The translations under genes and the position numbers were made by a program. From Cladopsammia gracilis (Eukaryota > Cnidaria > Anthozoa > Scleractinia > Dendrophylliidae): a stretch of DNA of 64,000 nucleotides. The stretch lies in NCBI GenBank assembly GCA_022457155.1, contig JAJGOT010000113.1, forward strand, positions 868,001 to 932,000. Direction: 5' to 3'. The notes beneath the pieces were generated by a model. The model did no database searches. It was given only the letters and a program-made list of their open reading frames with translations, and had not been told where the DNA came from. This document shows positions 1 through 10,818 of the stretch, piece by piece. How positions within the stretch are numbered: the stretch's first letter is position 1; every line of letters starts with the position of its first letter.

Positions 1-1
1 T

Positions 2-148
2 TACGAGAACCTTAAAGATGGGGAAAGTGCAAGCGAATCACTTCACCAGGCAATGAAGTGGATGAGAGAGAATGACTTTAATGAAGTGAGGCAGTGGGCG
101 CCGTTTATGCTGGTTGGAGATAACGTAACATTTAATTTTGGAAAGTAA
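2..148 (+). CDS. C-terminal end of a CHAT-domain (TPR-CHAT) protein, partial
   Basis: An open frame enters from the left edge and runs 48 codons to a TAA at 146-148. It contains AMKWMRENDFNEVRQWAPF followed by MLVGDNVTFNFGK. This closely resembles the end of CHAT domains in the large cnidarian families of TPR-CHAT proteins (TTC28-like), where a basic/aromatic helix is followed by a WAPF-x-L-x-G-D beta segment. CHAT domains are caspase-like folds; the catalytic His and Cys would lie upstream, outside the window, so activity cannot be judged. The frame is undamaged and ends cleanly, so this may be the last exon of a live gene, with an AATAAA about 295 bases past the stop. The family call rests on motif memory. 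It is fairly firm for CHAT and weaker for the subfamily. Confidence 0.7.
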   Translation, partial: YENLKDGESASESLHQAMKWMRENDFNEVRQWAPFMLVGDNVTFNFGK

Positions 149-1191
149 AGGTTAGCCGACATTTTGTCATACAATTGGGTTTCTATTAATTGTTTTAGGA
201 AACGCTCACTGAGATTGTTATCCGCAACTGAGCATTCATTTTAAGACTTTCTATTTCTGATGAGACTGTTTTGTTATTCCTATTATTTACTGCCTTACCC
301 CACCCTACACAAAAGTAGCAATTGATTGATAAAGCTTTCTCCTGCAACTTATGTACTTATGTGTTGGGATTTTAACGTGTTTTTTAATGTCATATTCCTT
401 TCTTCATTCTAATTACAGTGTCCTAATTATCACGTTCATGCTAAATAAATAACACGTAAATTGAGTGATTTTTTTAATCCTCAATTATTGTGTCACCCTC
501 TGTTTCAACAGTCAGTGCAGTGACGACTGAGATATCGAGTTCAAAACGATATTCATGCCAATTTTACAAAATCGTCCTAGGATTTCCGAGGGTGAAACTT
601 TCATTAAAAATAAATATGATACCAAAATGGGTGTATTTGTGTATTTTCAAACAGACAGTATAGAATCTTGGTGAATAGAACTCAAATATAGAAATAAATA
701 AATAGTATGTTTACACATGTAAAAGGCACCAGAAAAGGACGTTAGTAATCGTAACGTAATAATTAATTGTACATCTAATATTACCGTAATTTCGTCTTTT
801 GAAAGATGTAAAAATACGATTTTTGCCACTAACAGAAATTCTTATATTAGACCACATTTTATGTAACCTTTTTAAAGACTACTTCTTTCGTCATCTTCAA
901 TCCGCGAGATGTCAAAGAGAAAGTATTTTATTTATATTTCCAGGTGTTTTTACCAAGACCAGACCAAAGGAAGGTAAATCAGCACTCATTTCTTCTGAAT
1001 CGCGGACCTAATAAACTGACGTAACAGTTCATCAAGACAGCAGGCGGAACAATCATGTCTTTGAAATCTTTAAACGATGTTTAGAGATACCCCAAATTTG
1101 AAAAATATACGTTTAAGTTTAACAGAGATGTTGTCAACTGTACTACTCGACAAAGTAAGTTTTTTACATGTGCCTGGTTTTCATATGACGT
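149..1191. other. 3' flank of the CHAT gene, non-coding
   Basis: AT-rich sequence with no convincing coding frame. An AATAAA at 443-448 could be the polyadenylation signal of the CHAT gene. The short open frames around 650-1010 lack recognisable motifs and look like chance. Confidence 0.4.
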
Positions 1192-1423
1192 GAAAATCCC
1201 AGACGATCGGGAATTTTGCTGTTTCCCAACCGTCCCAGATTGTGCCGACTAATAAAAACACGTATCCTATCCCCGATCATCTGGGATGGTCAGGGACAAA
1301 TCGGGAGCGTTTCAATTTTGCCGACGTGTCCCAGATTTCTGCGAAGGTCGGCGATTTTTCCGAGATATCAGCTAAATCTGGGACGGTCGGGAATAGCAAA
1401 AGCCTTGATCGTCTGGGATTTTC
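1192..1423. mobile_element. Palindromic MITE, about 230 bp
   Basis: The left end (GAAAATCCCAGACGATC from 1192) is the reverse complement of the right end (ending at 1423), and similarity continues inward through TTTTGCT and the CCGTCCCAG segment for about 45 bases per arm. Short GGGA/GTCGG motifs recur inside. This is a non-autonomous hairpin element; the superfamily is not evident. Short open frames inside it are by-products of the palindrome. Confidence 0.7.
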
Positions 1424-1929
1424 CCAAAATGTGAAAACCACCTTGAACTGAACTTACTGTCAATTAGTTTTCTCCTTTCGGTTTTCGGCCGTTCTGCGTT
1501 GAATTGATATTTTAAGTGGGAATCACCGTCTTTGATTCTATAATCGAGTTCTGGGTGATAAGGGCAGTAAATCTCTCCGACTACGCTACAAGCATGTTCC
1601 GTAAATATCAAAATTGAAATTATACATTAAGAGCCTGCTTTCTAAAATGTCAGTTATTCAATCACAGCTGCAATGCACAACGCAATCAATTCATAAGTTA
1701 AGTTTCAAAGGGCCTGGTCGCGAGGATTTTGCTGCTTTCTGGTCAAAGCTGTACTAATTATTTGACTATGTAAGTTTGCTTATGGACAAAATGCAGCACA
1801 AAGGAAAAATATGAAGTGATTTTTTCTGAAGAAGATCACAACATATTCAAGTTTAAAGTGAATTTTCCAAAACACAAGGAAAGAGCTTGAAAAGATTGTT
1901 TGCAAGCCATTTAATAATAATAATAATTA

Positions 1930-1975
<46 letters not shown>

Positions 1976-2471
1976 TACAATTTATTCAAAAAACTAGTTA
2001 AAGTATAAATACAAATAAGTTCCAGAGGTTAACCCAGTAGCCAAAGACAATTCATAATGCTTTAATATATTAGTTGATATCTTTTTAACAAAATTATACC
2101 ATTAGTTTTTAGGATTCCGTTGAAACAAACATGATTTTTGCTTTTTCGAAGTACACTTACTAGCTGACATTGCCATTGCCATTGACAGTAGCTTGGTATA
2201 TTTTGGAGCTCTTAACCGGTGCGCCTTATGGTTGCTTTCTTTGTGACAACTATTTTAACAAATTAAACGATATTTAGAAAAATTACCCATTTTTACAGTA
2301 TTAGAAAGGCTTTAATCAGATTAAAGGGTAACTGTTTTAGTATAGTAGTTGTAACTAGTAGTGACGATACGTTATGGTTACATTCACCGTGTCACTGCCG
2401 TGTTTTGTTCCGTAATGGAAGACAAATTGTAGTAAGACACAAACTTTCTGGTACCACTGGAAGGTCAAGTC
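1424..2471. other. Non-coding stretch
   Basis: AT-rich sequence with one AAT microsatellite (listed separately). No gene, RNA or element end could be supported. Confidence 0.4.
1912..1975. repeat. (AAT)n microsatellite
   Basis: About 60 bases of nearly pure AAT/TAA trinucleotide with one interruption. Confidence 0.95.
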
Positions 2472-2730
2472 TTAAAGGGAGAGTTTCACGGTTCGGCGCA
2501 TGTGCAAGCCATGACGCAACCCATTTAATTTCATAATTTCAAAGGTTTTATTCAGTGTTGATTTTGTCGATGTAATCCATTGAAATTTTCTGTGAATTTT
2601 GGTCATCCTTCGCTTTGTTTGGACTGAGTAAATAAATGTGAGTTGTTTTTTAACCGATATAATTGGTAAGAAAGCGAATAAAGCATTTTAATCTGTGCAC
2701 ATGCGCCGAACCGTGAAACTATCCCTTTAA
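2472..2730. mobile_element. MITE flanked by TTAA, about 250 bp
   Basis: Inverted ends: AGGGAGAGTTTCACGGTTCG plus GCGCATGTGCA on the left (2476 onward), and the complement with one or two mismatches ending at 2726. Both ends abut TTAA (2472-2475 and 2727-2730), the target duplicated by piggyBac-superfamily transposases. No coding capacity. The terminal bases are AGG/CCT rather than the CCC/GGG usual for piggyBac, so the superfamily call is tentative. Confidence 0.7.
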
Positions 2731-3892
2731 CGATTTTTTACAGGCTTGAGGCCGACAAATATTGCAAATGCGATATGATCATCTACAGTTTCTTCCACTA
2801 GGTTACTTTTGCGAGAACACGAGCGTTGGTTACTAAAAGTGGTGGTTAAGAAAATATCCCGCGCTAGCTGAATCTAACAATTTGTAAATATCGGGTGTAG
2901 GGGGAGGACCCCGCACAAACGTGCTGCTTGTCCTACCTTTTAGGGTTTAAAATCAAGTTTTATTACTTTTTAGAGCGTCACTTTCAAAATGTCCTCAGTT
3001 GTCGCTATCGGGGTACCTTTAAGGGTACAGAATGTTAGAGATCTACAGTTATGGGCGATCCAGTGTACAATTCTTTTTAGCAGAAAGTAGAGCTTTTATT
3101 TCGTAATCAAAAGACTGATTTTTATGCATACTTTAATGTAAGGGATCTTATAACTTTGTTTCTTAATAGCTAGGGCCGTCTACTTAAACGAAGTCTAACT
3201 TGGACCGCGGTTTAACCTTTAACTCCCAAGAGTGCCAAAAATCAAAATTAAAGAAAAATCCCCAATTTTCTTTTTGTAAAATATTGAAAAACAAATGATA
3301 CCATGCAAAAGTTCTGCCAAAGAGTTTTCGTTTGAATGGTCGCACCATGGGATTTCGTAAACAGACTCAAAAGTTAGAACTACACTACATTGATGGACCT
3401 TCACATGTCTATAAGTGGGTCAGTTCATTTTAGCAAGAGAAATGTTTTTCTAGTCTGCGCTATATGCCTTTTTGACACTGTTTTAAGTAAAGACCGTGTT
3501 ACCGCGGTTTTTGTTAAACATCGTCTAAACTTCGTTTAAATACACGGCCCTGACTTTAAAATTAATGGACTTTCCAATTCTGGGAACTTTTGTACAGTGT
3601 TTGGTCGTTTTAAAAAAAACCGAAATGGTAATGATGACGCCTGAAAAACGACAATGATGACATTGCTAGTGTACGTATTGTCAATATATTAATAAAACAA
3701 GTTGTATGTTGATGACTGCTTCAGTGCTCAGTCTTATCCAGCAAGCACAGCCCCTAACACTACCAAGATCCAAATAATGATCATTCTTACAGGCTGGAAT
3801 GCACTCAATCTTCAAGAAAGAATTAAATATGAGAGTTCATAACATGTTGAAATAAATGCACGTGCTATTATAACTCCATAAAGCTTGCGCAT
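2731..3892. other. Non-coding stretch
   Basis: No coding, RNA or repeat signal could be supported apart from scattered AT-rich sequence. Confidence 0.35.
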
Positions 3893-4003
3893 TACGTCAC
3901 GCGCTTGTTTTATGGAGTTTTATAAAATGCTCAAGGAAATGCGCGCGCTATGATTGGTTAAACCGAGTTCATTATAACTCGATAAAGCACGCGCGTGACG
4001 TAA
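3893..4003. mobile_element. Short inverted-repeat element
   Basis: The segment ATTACGTCACGCGCTTGTTT at 3893 is mirrored by AAAGCACGCGCGTGACGTAA ending at 4003, giving a hairpin with roughly 30-base arms and a short loop. Related TATAACTC-GATAAAGC words recur in the surroundings, so it may be part of a larger degraded MITE. Confidence 0.45.
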
Positions 4004-4047
4004 GGTTCATTATAACCGTTTTTATTTTATAAAAGAAATAAAAAAAC

Positions 4048-4210
4048 TTGTTCCTCGTGCATTGTTGAGTTATATAAGCACTTGGCAATTTTTAAGAACA
4101 CTCGAGAAGTGCGAGAAGCACTCGCCTTTGGCTCGTGCTTCTCTGTACTTCTCTCGTGTTCTTAAAAATTCCCGCCTGCTTATATAACTCAATAATGCAC
4201 TCGGCGTTTT
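4048..4210. mobile_element. Hairpin MITE, copy 1
   Basis: Long palindrome. The left arm, TGCATTGTTGAGTTATATAA followed by GCACTTGGCAATTTTTAAGAAC, is mirrored by GTTCTTAAAAATTCCCGCC and the complement of the left end up to about 4202. The middle carries an inner palindrome of GAGAAGCAC / GTGCTTCTC type. A long minus-strand open frame across 4070-4528 exists only because both palindromes lack stops; it shows no protein family. Confidence 0.65.
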
Positions 4211-4269
4211 TTTAATTTCTTTAATAATGCACGGAGTATACGTCATCAGCATGAGCGCGTGCAGATCAT

Positions 4270-4434
4270 AGGAGCATTTGTGCATTGTTGAGTTATATAA
4301 GCATTTGGGAATTTCAAAAAAAAAAACTCTGAAAGTGCTGAAAGAAGCATTCGCCTGTGGCTCGTGCTTGTTTGAGCATTTCTCTCGTCTTTTTAAAATT
4401 CCCGCATGCTTATGTAACTCAACGATGCACTGCG
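4270..4434. mobile_element. Hairpin MITE, copy 2
   Basis: Second, diverged copy of the hairpin just upstream, with the same TGCATTGTTGAGTTATATAA end, an A-rich variation in the left arm and the complementary end near 4430. The two copies lie in tandem about 60 bases apart. Confidence 0.6.
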
Positions 4435-5589
4435 TCACACTTACTATTCCCTTAACGTTTGTGACCGTTAACAGAAGATAATCATAAGGAAGTGGAACGG
4501 CCTTCCGGTCGATGTTGTCGAAGGACAATTTACTGATTATTTAAATACATGCTTTCTATAAAAAATGAACACGGTTATCATCTAATTTTATTCATCAACT
4601 TTTACAGTTGCTGCGTTGTCTACATTGAATTTTAAAAGAAAGACGTATGCATGTCCCACGCCAGTGATAGTTTGTCTCTAGTTATTTTTACTACTCAAAC
4701 TCGTTTTTAAAGCGTGAGGCGGTTTAAAAGCCCAATTTACAATTGTCTGCTTAGTGACCTATCCTTTGAGTGGAAGTGAGGCTGTAGTTAATCTTGTTTT
4801 GATGGAAATCTTCCTTGTTTTTCATATGTAAATCATGTCGTTTTCATACTAACTAGTTTTTGTTGAACTGATTTGCATAAGAAAAGCACTTAAGTTTGTA
4901 TCAAAACAAAATCAACCCCATCCTCATTTTCACTGGAAGACCAAGGTACTACGGGTACTATGACAACAACTCGAAGTCGGTTAAAAATATCGGCTGGGCC
5001 TCGTCAGTTTTTTAATCCTCTTCTTGGTGTTCGGAAATCCTCATGAAACACTCTTCCTCGCGTTTGATATACAACACAGACAGCGTGTATACATTGTAAC
5101 GTCATTAATGTAAGCTTTGATAATCGAACGTGACCTGACAAAAGCAGCAAAGGTTCTTGCTGTTGTTATTTTAGGAGAATTTGAGCGCTTTAACATCGTT
5201 TTAGAATTTGTTTTGTAATTGTTCTTATTTCCTTCTTAGAAGGAAATGTAACGATAGCTAAGCTACAACGCTAAGATAGCCTCAAATTGCCCACGATCAA
5301 CACTGCAACCTAATGCCGCTTTTGTCAGGTCACTTTTCTGCTGTAACGACGAAATAATTAACACCCAGCGATTGTAACTGATCAAAAAATAACTTGACAC
5401 GAATTGTCATTGCAATAGCGTATGTATGGCGGAATTGACTGTCTCATTATCATCTTCTCTTTGCTTTTTTAAACTTAGGTAATGAGAATATGGTGACGTT
5501 TAAAAATTATTCACAATCAGGGTCAAATTGTTGGGAATGAGCCACTTTTTACTTATTTCTCTCTAACTCTCCCCCACCCCCCCAACCAT
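4435..5589. other. Non-coding stretch
   Basis: No gene or element could be supported. It ends in a C-rich run directly before the LTR retrotransposon; CCAT at 5586-5589 is one copy of that element's target duplication. Confidence 0.35.
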
Positions 5590-5745
5590 TGTAGTGGGAC
5601 AATTCGTGACCGTAAACATGGCGCAATGCATGCCTGTAACCGGTTAGAACCGGTCGAGAGAGAGCACATGTAACCGAGTGAACTCAAGGAATAAAAGTTG
5701 TGTTATTGTTATTCTCGTCTTGTGCAACGACCCTACCCAACTACA
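5590..5745 (+). repeat. 5' LTR
   Basis: 156 bp, TG...CA ends, with an AATAAA at 5690-5695. Matches the 3' LTR except for a few substitutions. Confidence 0.85.
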
Positions 5746-5748
5746 AAG

Positions 5749-5766
5749 TGGTGGAGAACCCGGACT
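5749..5766 (+). promoter_or_regulatory. Putative tRNA primer-binding site
   Basis: TGGTGGAGAACCCGGACT begins three bases after the 5' LTR and starts with TGG, the complement of a tRNA CCA tail. The position and the first bases fit a primer-binding site; the tRNA was not identified. Confidence 0.45.
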
Positions 5767-5780
5767 GGCGACAATTTAAC

Positions 5781-6653
5781 ATGCCTGCTTCTATTGAAGA
5801 ATTACAAGGAGTCGTTGCTGGCCTCAGCGAAGTCGTAAAGGGACTAGTTAGCGCGGCTCAAATTCAAGCTCAAAGTGCAGGGCCGTCACACGCTAGCGTT
5901 GCCGATTCTACGTCTCCTCTCAGCAGCCCAACCTTACGACTACCGACGCTCCAATTACCTACCTTCCGTCAAGACACAAAACTACAAGACGACATTGCTG
6001 AATTTTTGGAGCGATTTCAAGAACAAACGTCTCATCTTCCTGCCGCCATTCGCCTGTCGCTTCTCGAACAACAGTGCATTGGGGGATGGCCACGTTCTGT
6101 GTTGTCATTTTGTCGCGGTACAGAAGGCTTCTCTGACAAATCACCACACGAGCAATTGGCCTCTTTCATCAAAAGTTTACGAGACGAGTTTCAGGAACCC
6201 ACCGACTCAAAATGTCGACGTTTGGCAGCCGAATTAAGCGCGATGAAACAGGATCCATCGGAATCTGTGGATGAATTTGCATTCAAGTATAAAAATACTC
6301 TTCACCAACTCGATAAACTAGGCGAAAGCCTCACTAAATCTTGCCCAACTTATGTTACTTTGCAGTTTATTTCCAAGTTACAACCACATATTGCCCAACA
6401 TCTGGTTCTTCAAGCACACCATGTGACACAACTCGATGAAGCCATTGAAGCCGCTCAACGCATCGAACATTCGTTCATCGTTGCTACAGATAAAGGAATC
6501 GCTTCGCCCTTACCCCAGGATTCCCCGTCGCCCCCTACTGCATCCAACCAAGTTCCACAGGGAACTGCATTACTTAGCTCCTCTGGTCAATTTCGTGGCG
6601 ATAATCGGCCTTTTCAACAACAACGCTCATGTTGGATTTCCGGCCATACCTAG
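5781..6653 (+). CDS. Gag-like ORF of the small LTR element, interrupted at the zinc knuckle
   Basis: 290 codons from the ATG at 5781. Residues about 50-210 look like a retrotransposon Gag capsid region: LPTF near residue 60, then helices with FLERFQEQ, MKQDPSESVDEF and LDEAIEAAQRIE. The C-terminus reaches CWISGHT and stops at TAG 6651-6653. The same frame continues with HIARDC, so the stop falls inside a CCHC knuckle, whose second Cys is also Ser (C-x2-S-x4-H-x4-C). The product would form the particle shell. As it stands the nucleic-acid-binding knuckle is cut, unless the stop is read through as in some retroviruses. The stop and the Cys loss together suggest decay. Confidence 0.7.
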   Translation: MPASIEELQGVVAGLSEVVKGLVSAAQIQAQSAGPSHASVADSTSPLSSPTLRLPTLQLPTFRQDTKLQDDIAEFLERFQEQTSHLPAAIRLSLLEQQCIGGWPRSVLSFCRGTEGFSDKSPHEQLASFIKSLRDEFQEPTDSKCRRLAAELSAMKQDPSESVDEFAFKYKNTLHQLDKLGESLTKSCPTYVTLQFISKLQPHIAQHLVLQAHHVTQLDEAIEAAQRIEHSFIVATDKGIASPLPQDSPSPPTASNQVPQGTALLSSSGQFRGDNRPFQQQRSCWISGHT

Positions 6654-6769
6654 CACATAGCTCGTGATTGTACGCAGCGACCGCCGGCACAAAGAAAGAC
6701 ATTTCCAGAAGTATGCAGAAATTTTAACAGGCTTCTCTCTGCTAATTGCGAGCAAGCAAATAACAAGCG

Positions 6770-8478
6770 TCAGCTGGGAGACTTCATAAATGTTCTCAGT
6801 GTCACAAATGGGGTTGCAAAGCTCTCCGTCACAAGGAACCGCCCATGCAATCTCTGGTCACAGAACTCCCACCCTCAAACGACCCAACTGATGGTGAGAC
6901 ATCGACCACTACTCAAGAACATGTTGTGTTTGGTTTGCCAGCTATCACAAACCCTGCGAGTGAACTCAAAGAACGTCATATCCTTTGGACACCTGTCGTC
7001 TCTGCTGGAGAGAAACTTCCTCTACCTCTTGACAGTTGTTGTTCTGTTTCACTTGTCAGTCGATCCCATGCTGACCTTGTGGCTTCTAAATGTCCGCAGT
7101 TAAAGTTTCAGTCACTTGAAAAGCCTGTTGCAATCTCTGTTGCTGATGCACAGTCTCAGTTAAAGGCTGTCGGCACCATGGAGATTCCCATACAATGGAG
7201 CAATGGCAAGGAAACCACATTTCAAATGCTCGTAGTTCCTGGTCTTTCCTGGCCCATTCTATTTTGCGAGAACCACTTACATTCTACACAAGCCCTGGTG
7301 GATCATGCGACACCCAGTATCCATTTTCGACATCCCAGCATGTCCTTCTAAATCGCCTGTTCTCTTCAGAATCCACTCAAAGATAATGAGGATCACAGTG
7401 GCAACACCCATGCTGGTGTAACCTGTTTACTAACTGGGCCTCCATGCCCTGGTCTTCCACCCGGCAATTCCAAACTGAATCGTGGACTTAACCTTGTATC
7501 TGTTTGCCTTACCCTTGGTACTTCACTGATGGCTCTCTCACATTCAGACCTATGGATCGATGGTCCTGAAATCCAACCTGGAGTTAAAGTACTAAGTGGT
7601 CCTTTTCATATGACTGCTGCAAGAGATCAGTTCATTCCCACCAAGTCATGTCATGCATCTGTCTGTACCCTTCCCTCACCTCCATTGGAAACAATTCCTA
7701 CACAGTACATCTCTGATCTTCAGCCTGCTTATACCACAACTCTTGTTGTTGAGTGCAAATGCAAACAAACTGACATTCCATTAAATATCATTCTTGGACA
7801 TCTTCGCCCGATATGCGAATAAGACACTCAGGCTTATGAAGATGCAGCTGAGAATACTGCAAATGTTCTCGCAGACAGTTGGATGTCTTGGGCCAATGGA
7901 CAATCAAAATTGTCACTTTTGGCTTCTTCTACTACACAGATTACAACCCCCATTTCATCAATGCAAACATGGAAGATCTCTGAACAGCAGAAAGAATTAG
8001 CAACAGTAGGACTTGATTCCTCCATCCTGTCACCCTTTAGTGAGAACATATCTGAGTTCCACGTACATGAATTTGTGCCTTATTCTACAAGTTCACCACC
8101 ACATCTCAGCTCAGAAAAGAGTATCATCAAGCTTTAATCAAAGCATTGGTACTTGATTCACCAAAATATCCATTGCGGACTGCTACACCCTCATTTCAAG
8201 AACGTTCTGTGATCTCGTTTCCACACATTACACTAAGTTCAGATTTAGCTAAGCTCGCTCTTGCATTTGGTCAATATCTTGATAGCTTGTCAGTCTCTGA
8301 AGTCTCTAAAGCAGTTTATCGTAGCTTACCAGAAGCCAGAGACATTCTTAACCGACATGGTAAACTCAAAGGACTTGTTACAAAATGTTCTTACTTATCG
8401 TTGAAGGGAGGACTACATGGAGGAACTTACCTCCTTGTCTTAGATGTTAAGCTTTTCCATGAACTTAATAAGTAACGC
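6770..8478 (+). pseudogene. Retropepsin-like plus unknown region of the LTR element (broken)
   Basis: One frame stays largely open from about 6760 to 8137. It starts with a Cys/His cluster (CSQCHKWGC, then H), has the ATG at 6845, and then a retropepsin-like stretch with LPLDSCCSVSLVS, where Cys replaces the expected Gly of the Asp-Ser/Thr-Gly motif. A later VVPGLSWPILF matches the second-half hydrophobic signature. In-frame stops lie at 7349-7351 and 7820-7822, and the frame shifts by one near 8080, after which it is open to the TAA at 8473-8475. About 370 residues follow the protease where RT would normally begin. Their words (GPPCPGLPPGN, DLWIDGPEI, LPEARDILNRHGKLKG) match no family I recognise. 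Confidence 0.6.
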
Positions 8479-8544
8479 CTCAAGAAGGGGTGCACTCGTA
8501 AGCTAATTTTCGTTTTGTTTGTTCGTTCAGTTTATTTCAAACCC

Positions 8545-8557
8545 AAGAAGGGGTGGA
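8545..8557 (+). promoter_or_regulatory. Polypurine tract
   Basis: AAGAAGGGGTGGA sits directly before the 3' LTR, where plus-strand synthesis is primed in LTR elements. Confidence 0.6.
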
Positions 8558-8558
8558 C

Positions 8559-8714
8559 TGTAGTGGGACAATTCGTGACCGTAAACATGGAGCAATGCAT
8601 GCCTGTAACCGGTTAGAACCGGTCGAGACAGAGCACATGTAACCGAGTGAACTCGAGGAATAAAAGTTGTGTTATTGTTATTCTCGTCTTGTGCAACGAC
8701 TCTACCCAACTACA
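8559..8714 (+). repeat. 3' LTR
   Basis: 156 bp, the partner of the 5' LTR; AATAAA at 8659-8664. Followed by CCAT, the second target-site copy. Confidence 0.85.
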
Positions 8715-8718
8715 CCAT

Positions 8719-9919
8719 ATACTGTCTTTACAATGTTACGTATGAATGGCTTTTCTTCCTTCTTGGAAAAGGTACACCTAAAGTCCAGCTCTAGCTGTGC
8801 CCACTTTGAGAGACACGTGACTGTATTTTACGTTTACTGGACGATAAATAATTATTATCTTTATGGTTAACAAATGAACATGTTGACCTGGCTTGAAAAT
8901 AAAGGAACTTAAGCAGCCACGATGTTTAAGGGAACGAGAACGTCACAAAGCAATTGTTCTAATTAATAACACAATGTCTCCGCACGTGCGGTTTACATTT
9001 TGGTTTATTTTTTCTGCCATTCTCTGCAAAATAACGCCAAATGGCAAAAGTCCAGGTTTCGTGGAGAACGTGAACGTACGACGGTTACCTTTTCTTTCTC
9101 CACCTCAACTTGAAATTCGTACCTACAAATTCATCTTCTGGGTAATTCGTAGTTATCAGACAAACTACGGTTGCAAATTGGAACAGTTGTGAAGTGGTTT
9201 GAAGACCGTTTGAAAGAACTTTAATGCGTTTTAAACTAAGGTTTTCGTCAGCGTTGCCGTCGTGGTTGCTTCAGGTCTCTGGTTAGTTTTTCTGGACGCT
9301 TCTACCCTGTTCCATTGATAGACCAATCCGTGTTAGAGGAACGATCGTACCAGACGAGCTCATATGATCATTAACTCGCCACGCTTAAAATGTCCGTTCC
9401 TTGTGATATGCGTGTGAACACTAAAGCCGTGGCCTTGAATGGTCTGTCATTGATTCCTGTCACGGAGTCCAACTGTAGACTCGATTCCATTTAGTGTGGA
9501 CACAAAGCAATGATCAGCCGAGGAAAGCATGGATCATTTTCCCAGTGTAACTGAGGTCTTTCAGCATGCTGCAAAGTAAAAATCTTGTTCGACAAGATGA
9601 AATTAAGCTGAAATTAAGCTAACATAAACGTCAATGCACAACTGTTGTACAGCTAAAAATGTAAAATAAACTAGAAAGCACAACAAAACGTGAGATTGTC
9701 AAAAGCAGTGTTGCATGTGCAATATACACGAACGTGCAACTTGTCTCGCAACGGCTTTGTACAAATTGGGAGACAAGTTGTCGAAGGGATTGTTACACTG
9801 CGCTACTAAAAAAAGGTGGCTGCAATCGTTGCAGAAATTAGAACTGGATTCTGCTTTATACAGTAATTCTACTTTATTCTACCAAACGCAAACTACTTTG
9901 CAGCATTGATCGAATGTCA
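8719..9919. other. Non-coding stretch
   Basis: Several short open frames but no motif or conserved feature. Around 9715-9800 and again near 10,120-10,180 the words ACTTGTCTCNCAAC and GTACAAAT recur, which may be remains of a degraded outer inverted repeat around the next MITE. Confidence 0.35.
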
Positions 9920-10103
9920 TACACCTTTTTCCAAAATGGCGGCCAATTTATTATTCCTTTATATGCATGTTAATTAGCCCTCTTGAACTTATTTTCGCTT
10001 GAAAATTCTGTTGTATTTTGCACATGCTTACAATGCCCAAGAGAGCTAATTTGCATGGATATAAAAGAATAATAAAATGGCCGCCATTTTGGAATAAGGT
10101 GTA
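9920..10103. mobile_element. Palindromic MITE with CCAAAATGGCGGCC arms
   Basis: The left arm, TACACCTTTTTCCAAAATGG then CGGCCAATTTATTATTCC, is mirrored on the right by ATGGCCGCCATTTTGGAATA and AAGGTGTA, with further inward similarity (GCATGTTAATTAGC against GCTAATTTGCATG). No coding capacity. Confidence 0.7.
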
Positions 10104-10818
10104 TTTCGACAATGTTCCTGTAACTTGTCTCACAACACCGTTGCACTGTAGCACTCTACGTTGTACACAAATTAGTCCTCTCACCTGACCATGTGTTGTG
10201 TGAAGGTGTCAGGACCACACACGCCAATCAGCAACTCGTGTTCATGACCGGCGCTAGGAGGAGGGAGCAAGATTTCTAATAGCATCTCCATAGAAACACG
10301 GCCTTCATAGCCTTCCCACTCGGGGGTGGGTTGTGACACTGTGTAGAACACTTGGAATCTACAAGCAAATTAAAGCATCTTGTGAGATGCAGCTTTCTGA
10401 CCAAATTCAATTCAATTTTCCTGAAGTACGGGTCGATTTTTGTGACTTAACATTACATATGGGTTACTGACCCTTGGGTACTTGATAAATTTCCACAGAA
10501 TAAAGGTGAATCCCGAGGGCACAACGCAACATTTCAGCGTACAACTTTGAGAACAACTTTGAACTTTGAAAACTAAAAAGATGTTTAGAGCTAGCCTGCG
10601 TAGCAAGATGTTACGCTGAAATGTTGCGTTCGTTTGGCTGGGCCTTAAGACTGAAATACAAACGAAATGACACCTTCCTCGATATTTAAAAAACATGGCA
10701 GTTCCATCTTAAATCGCTAGAAATGTTCAGACCGAAAAGCTTGACACTCAACACCACCTCGATTGCTTTCCCGTTAAAAAGGATGGGAGCAAATTCTAAA
10801 TCATTCTTAGTAGCCTGT
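10104..10818. other. Non-coding stretch with partial inverted words
   Basis: CGCAACATTTCAGCGTA near 10,520 and TTACGCTGAAATGTTGCG near 10,610 form a 17-18-bp inverted repeat, probably a further hairpin-element remnant. No gene seen. Confidence 0.4.

Larger units (their letters stand above)
5590..8714 (+). mobile_element. Small LTR retrotransposon without visible reverse transcriptase
   Basis: Direct repeats of 156 bases at 5590-5745 and 8559-8714 both begin TGTAG and end CTACA, differ at only a few positions, and are bracketed by CCAT on each side (5586-5589 and 8715-8718), a 4-bp target duplication. The internal 2.8 kb holds a Gag-like ORF, a retropepsin-like segment and a following unknown region in the same frame. 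None of the usual RT, RNase H or integrase motifs are present. The near-identical LTRs imply recent insertion, yet the ORFs carry stops and a shift. It therefore probably moved with enzymes supplied by a relative, like the TR-GAG class of plants. Confidence 0.85.
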
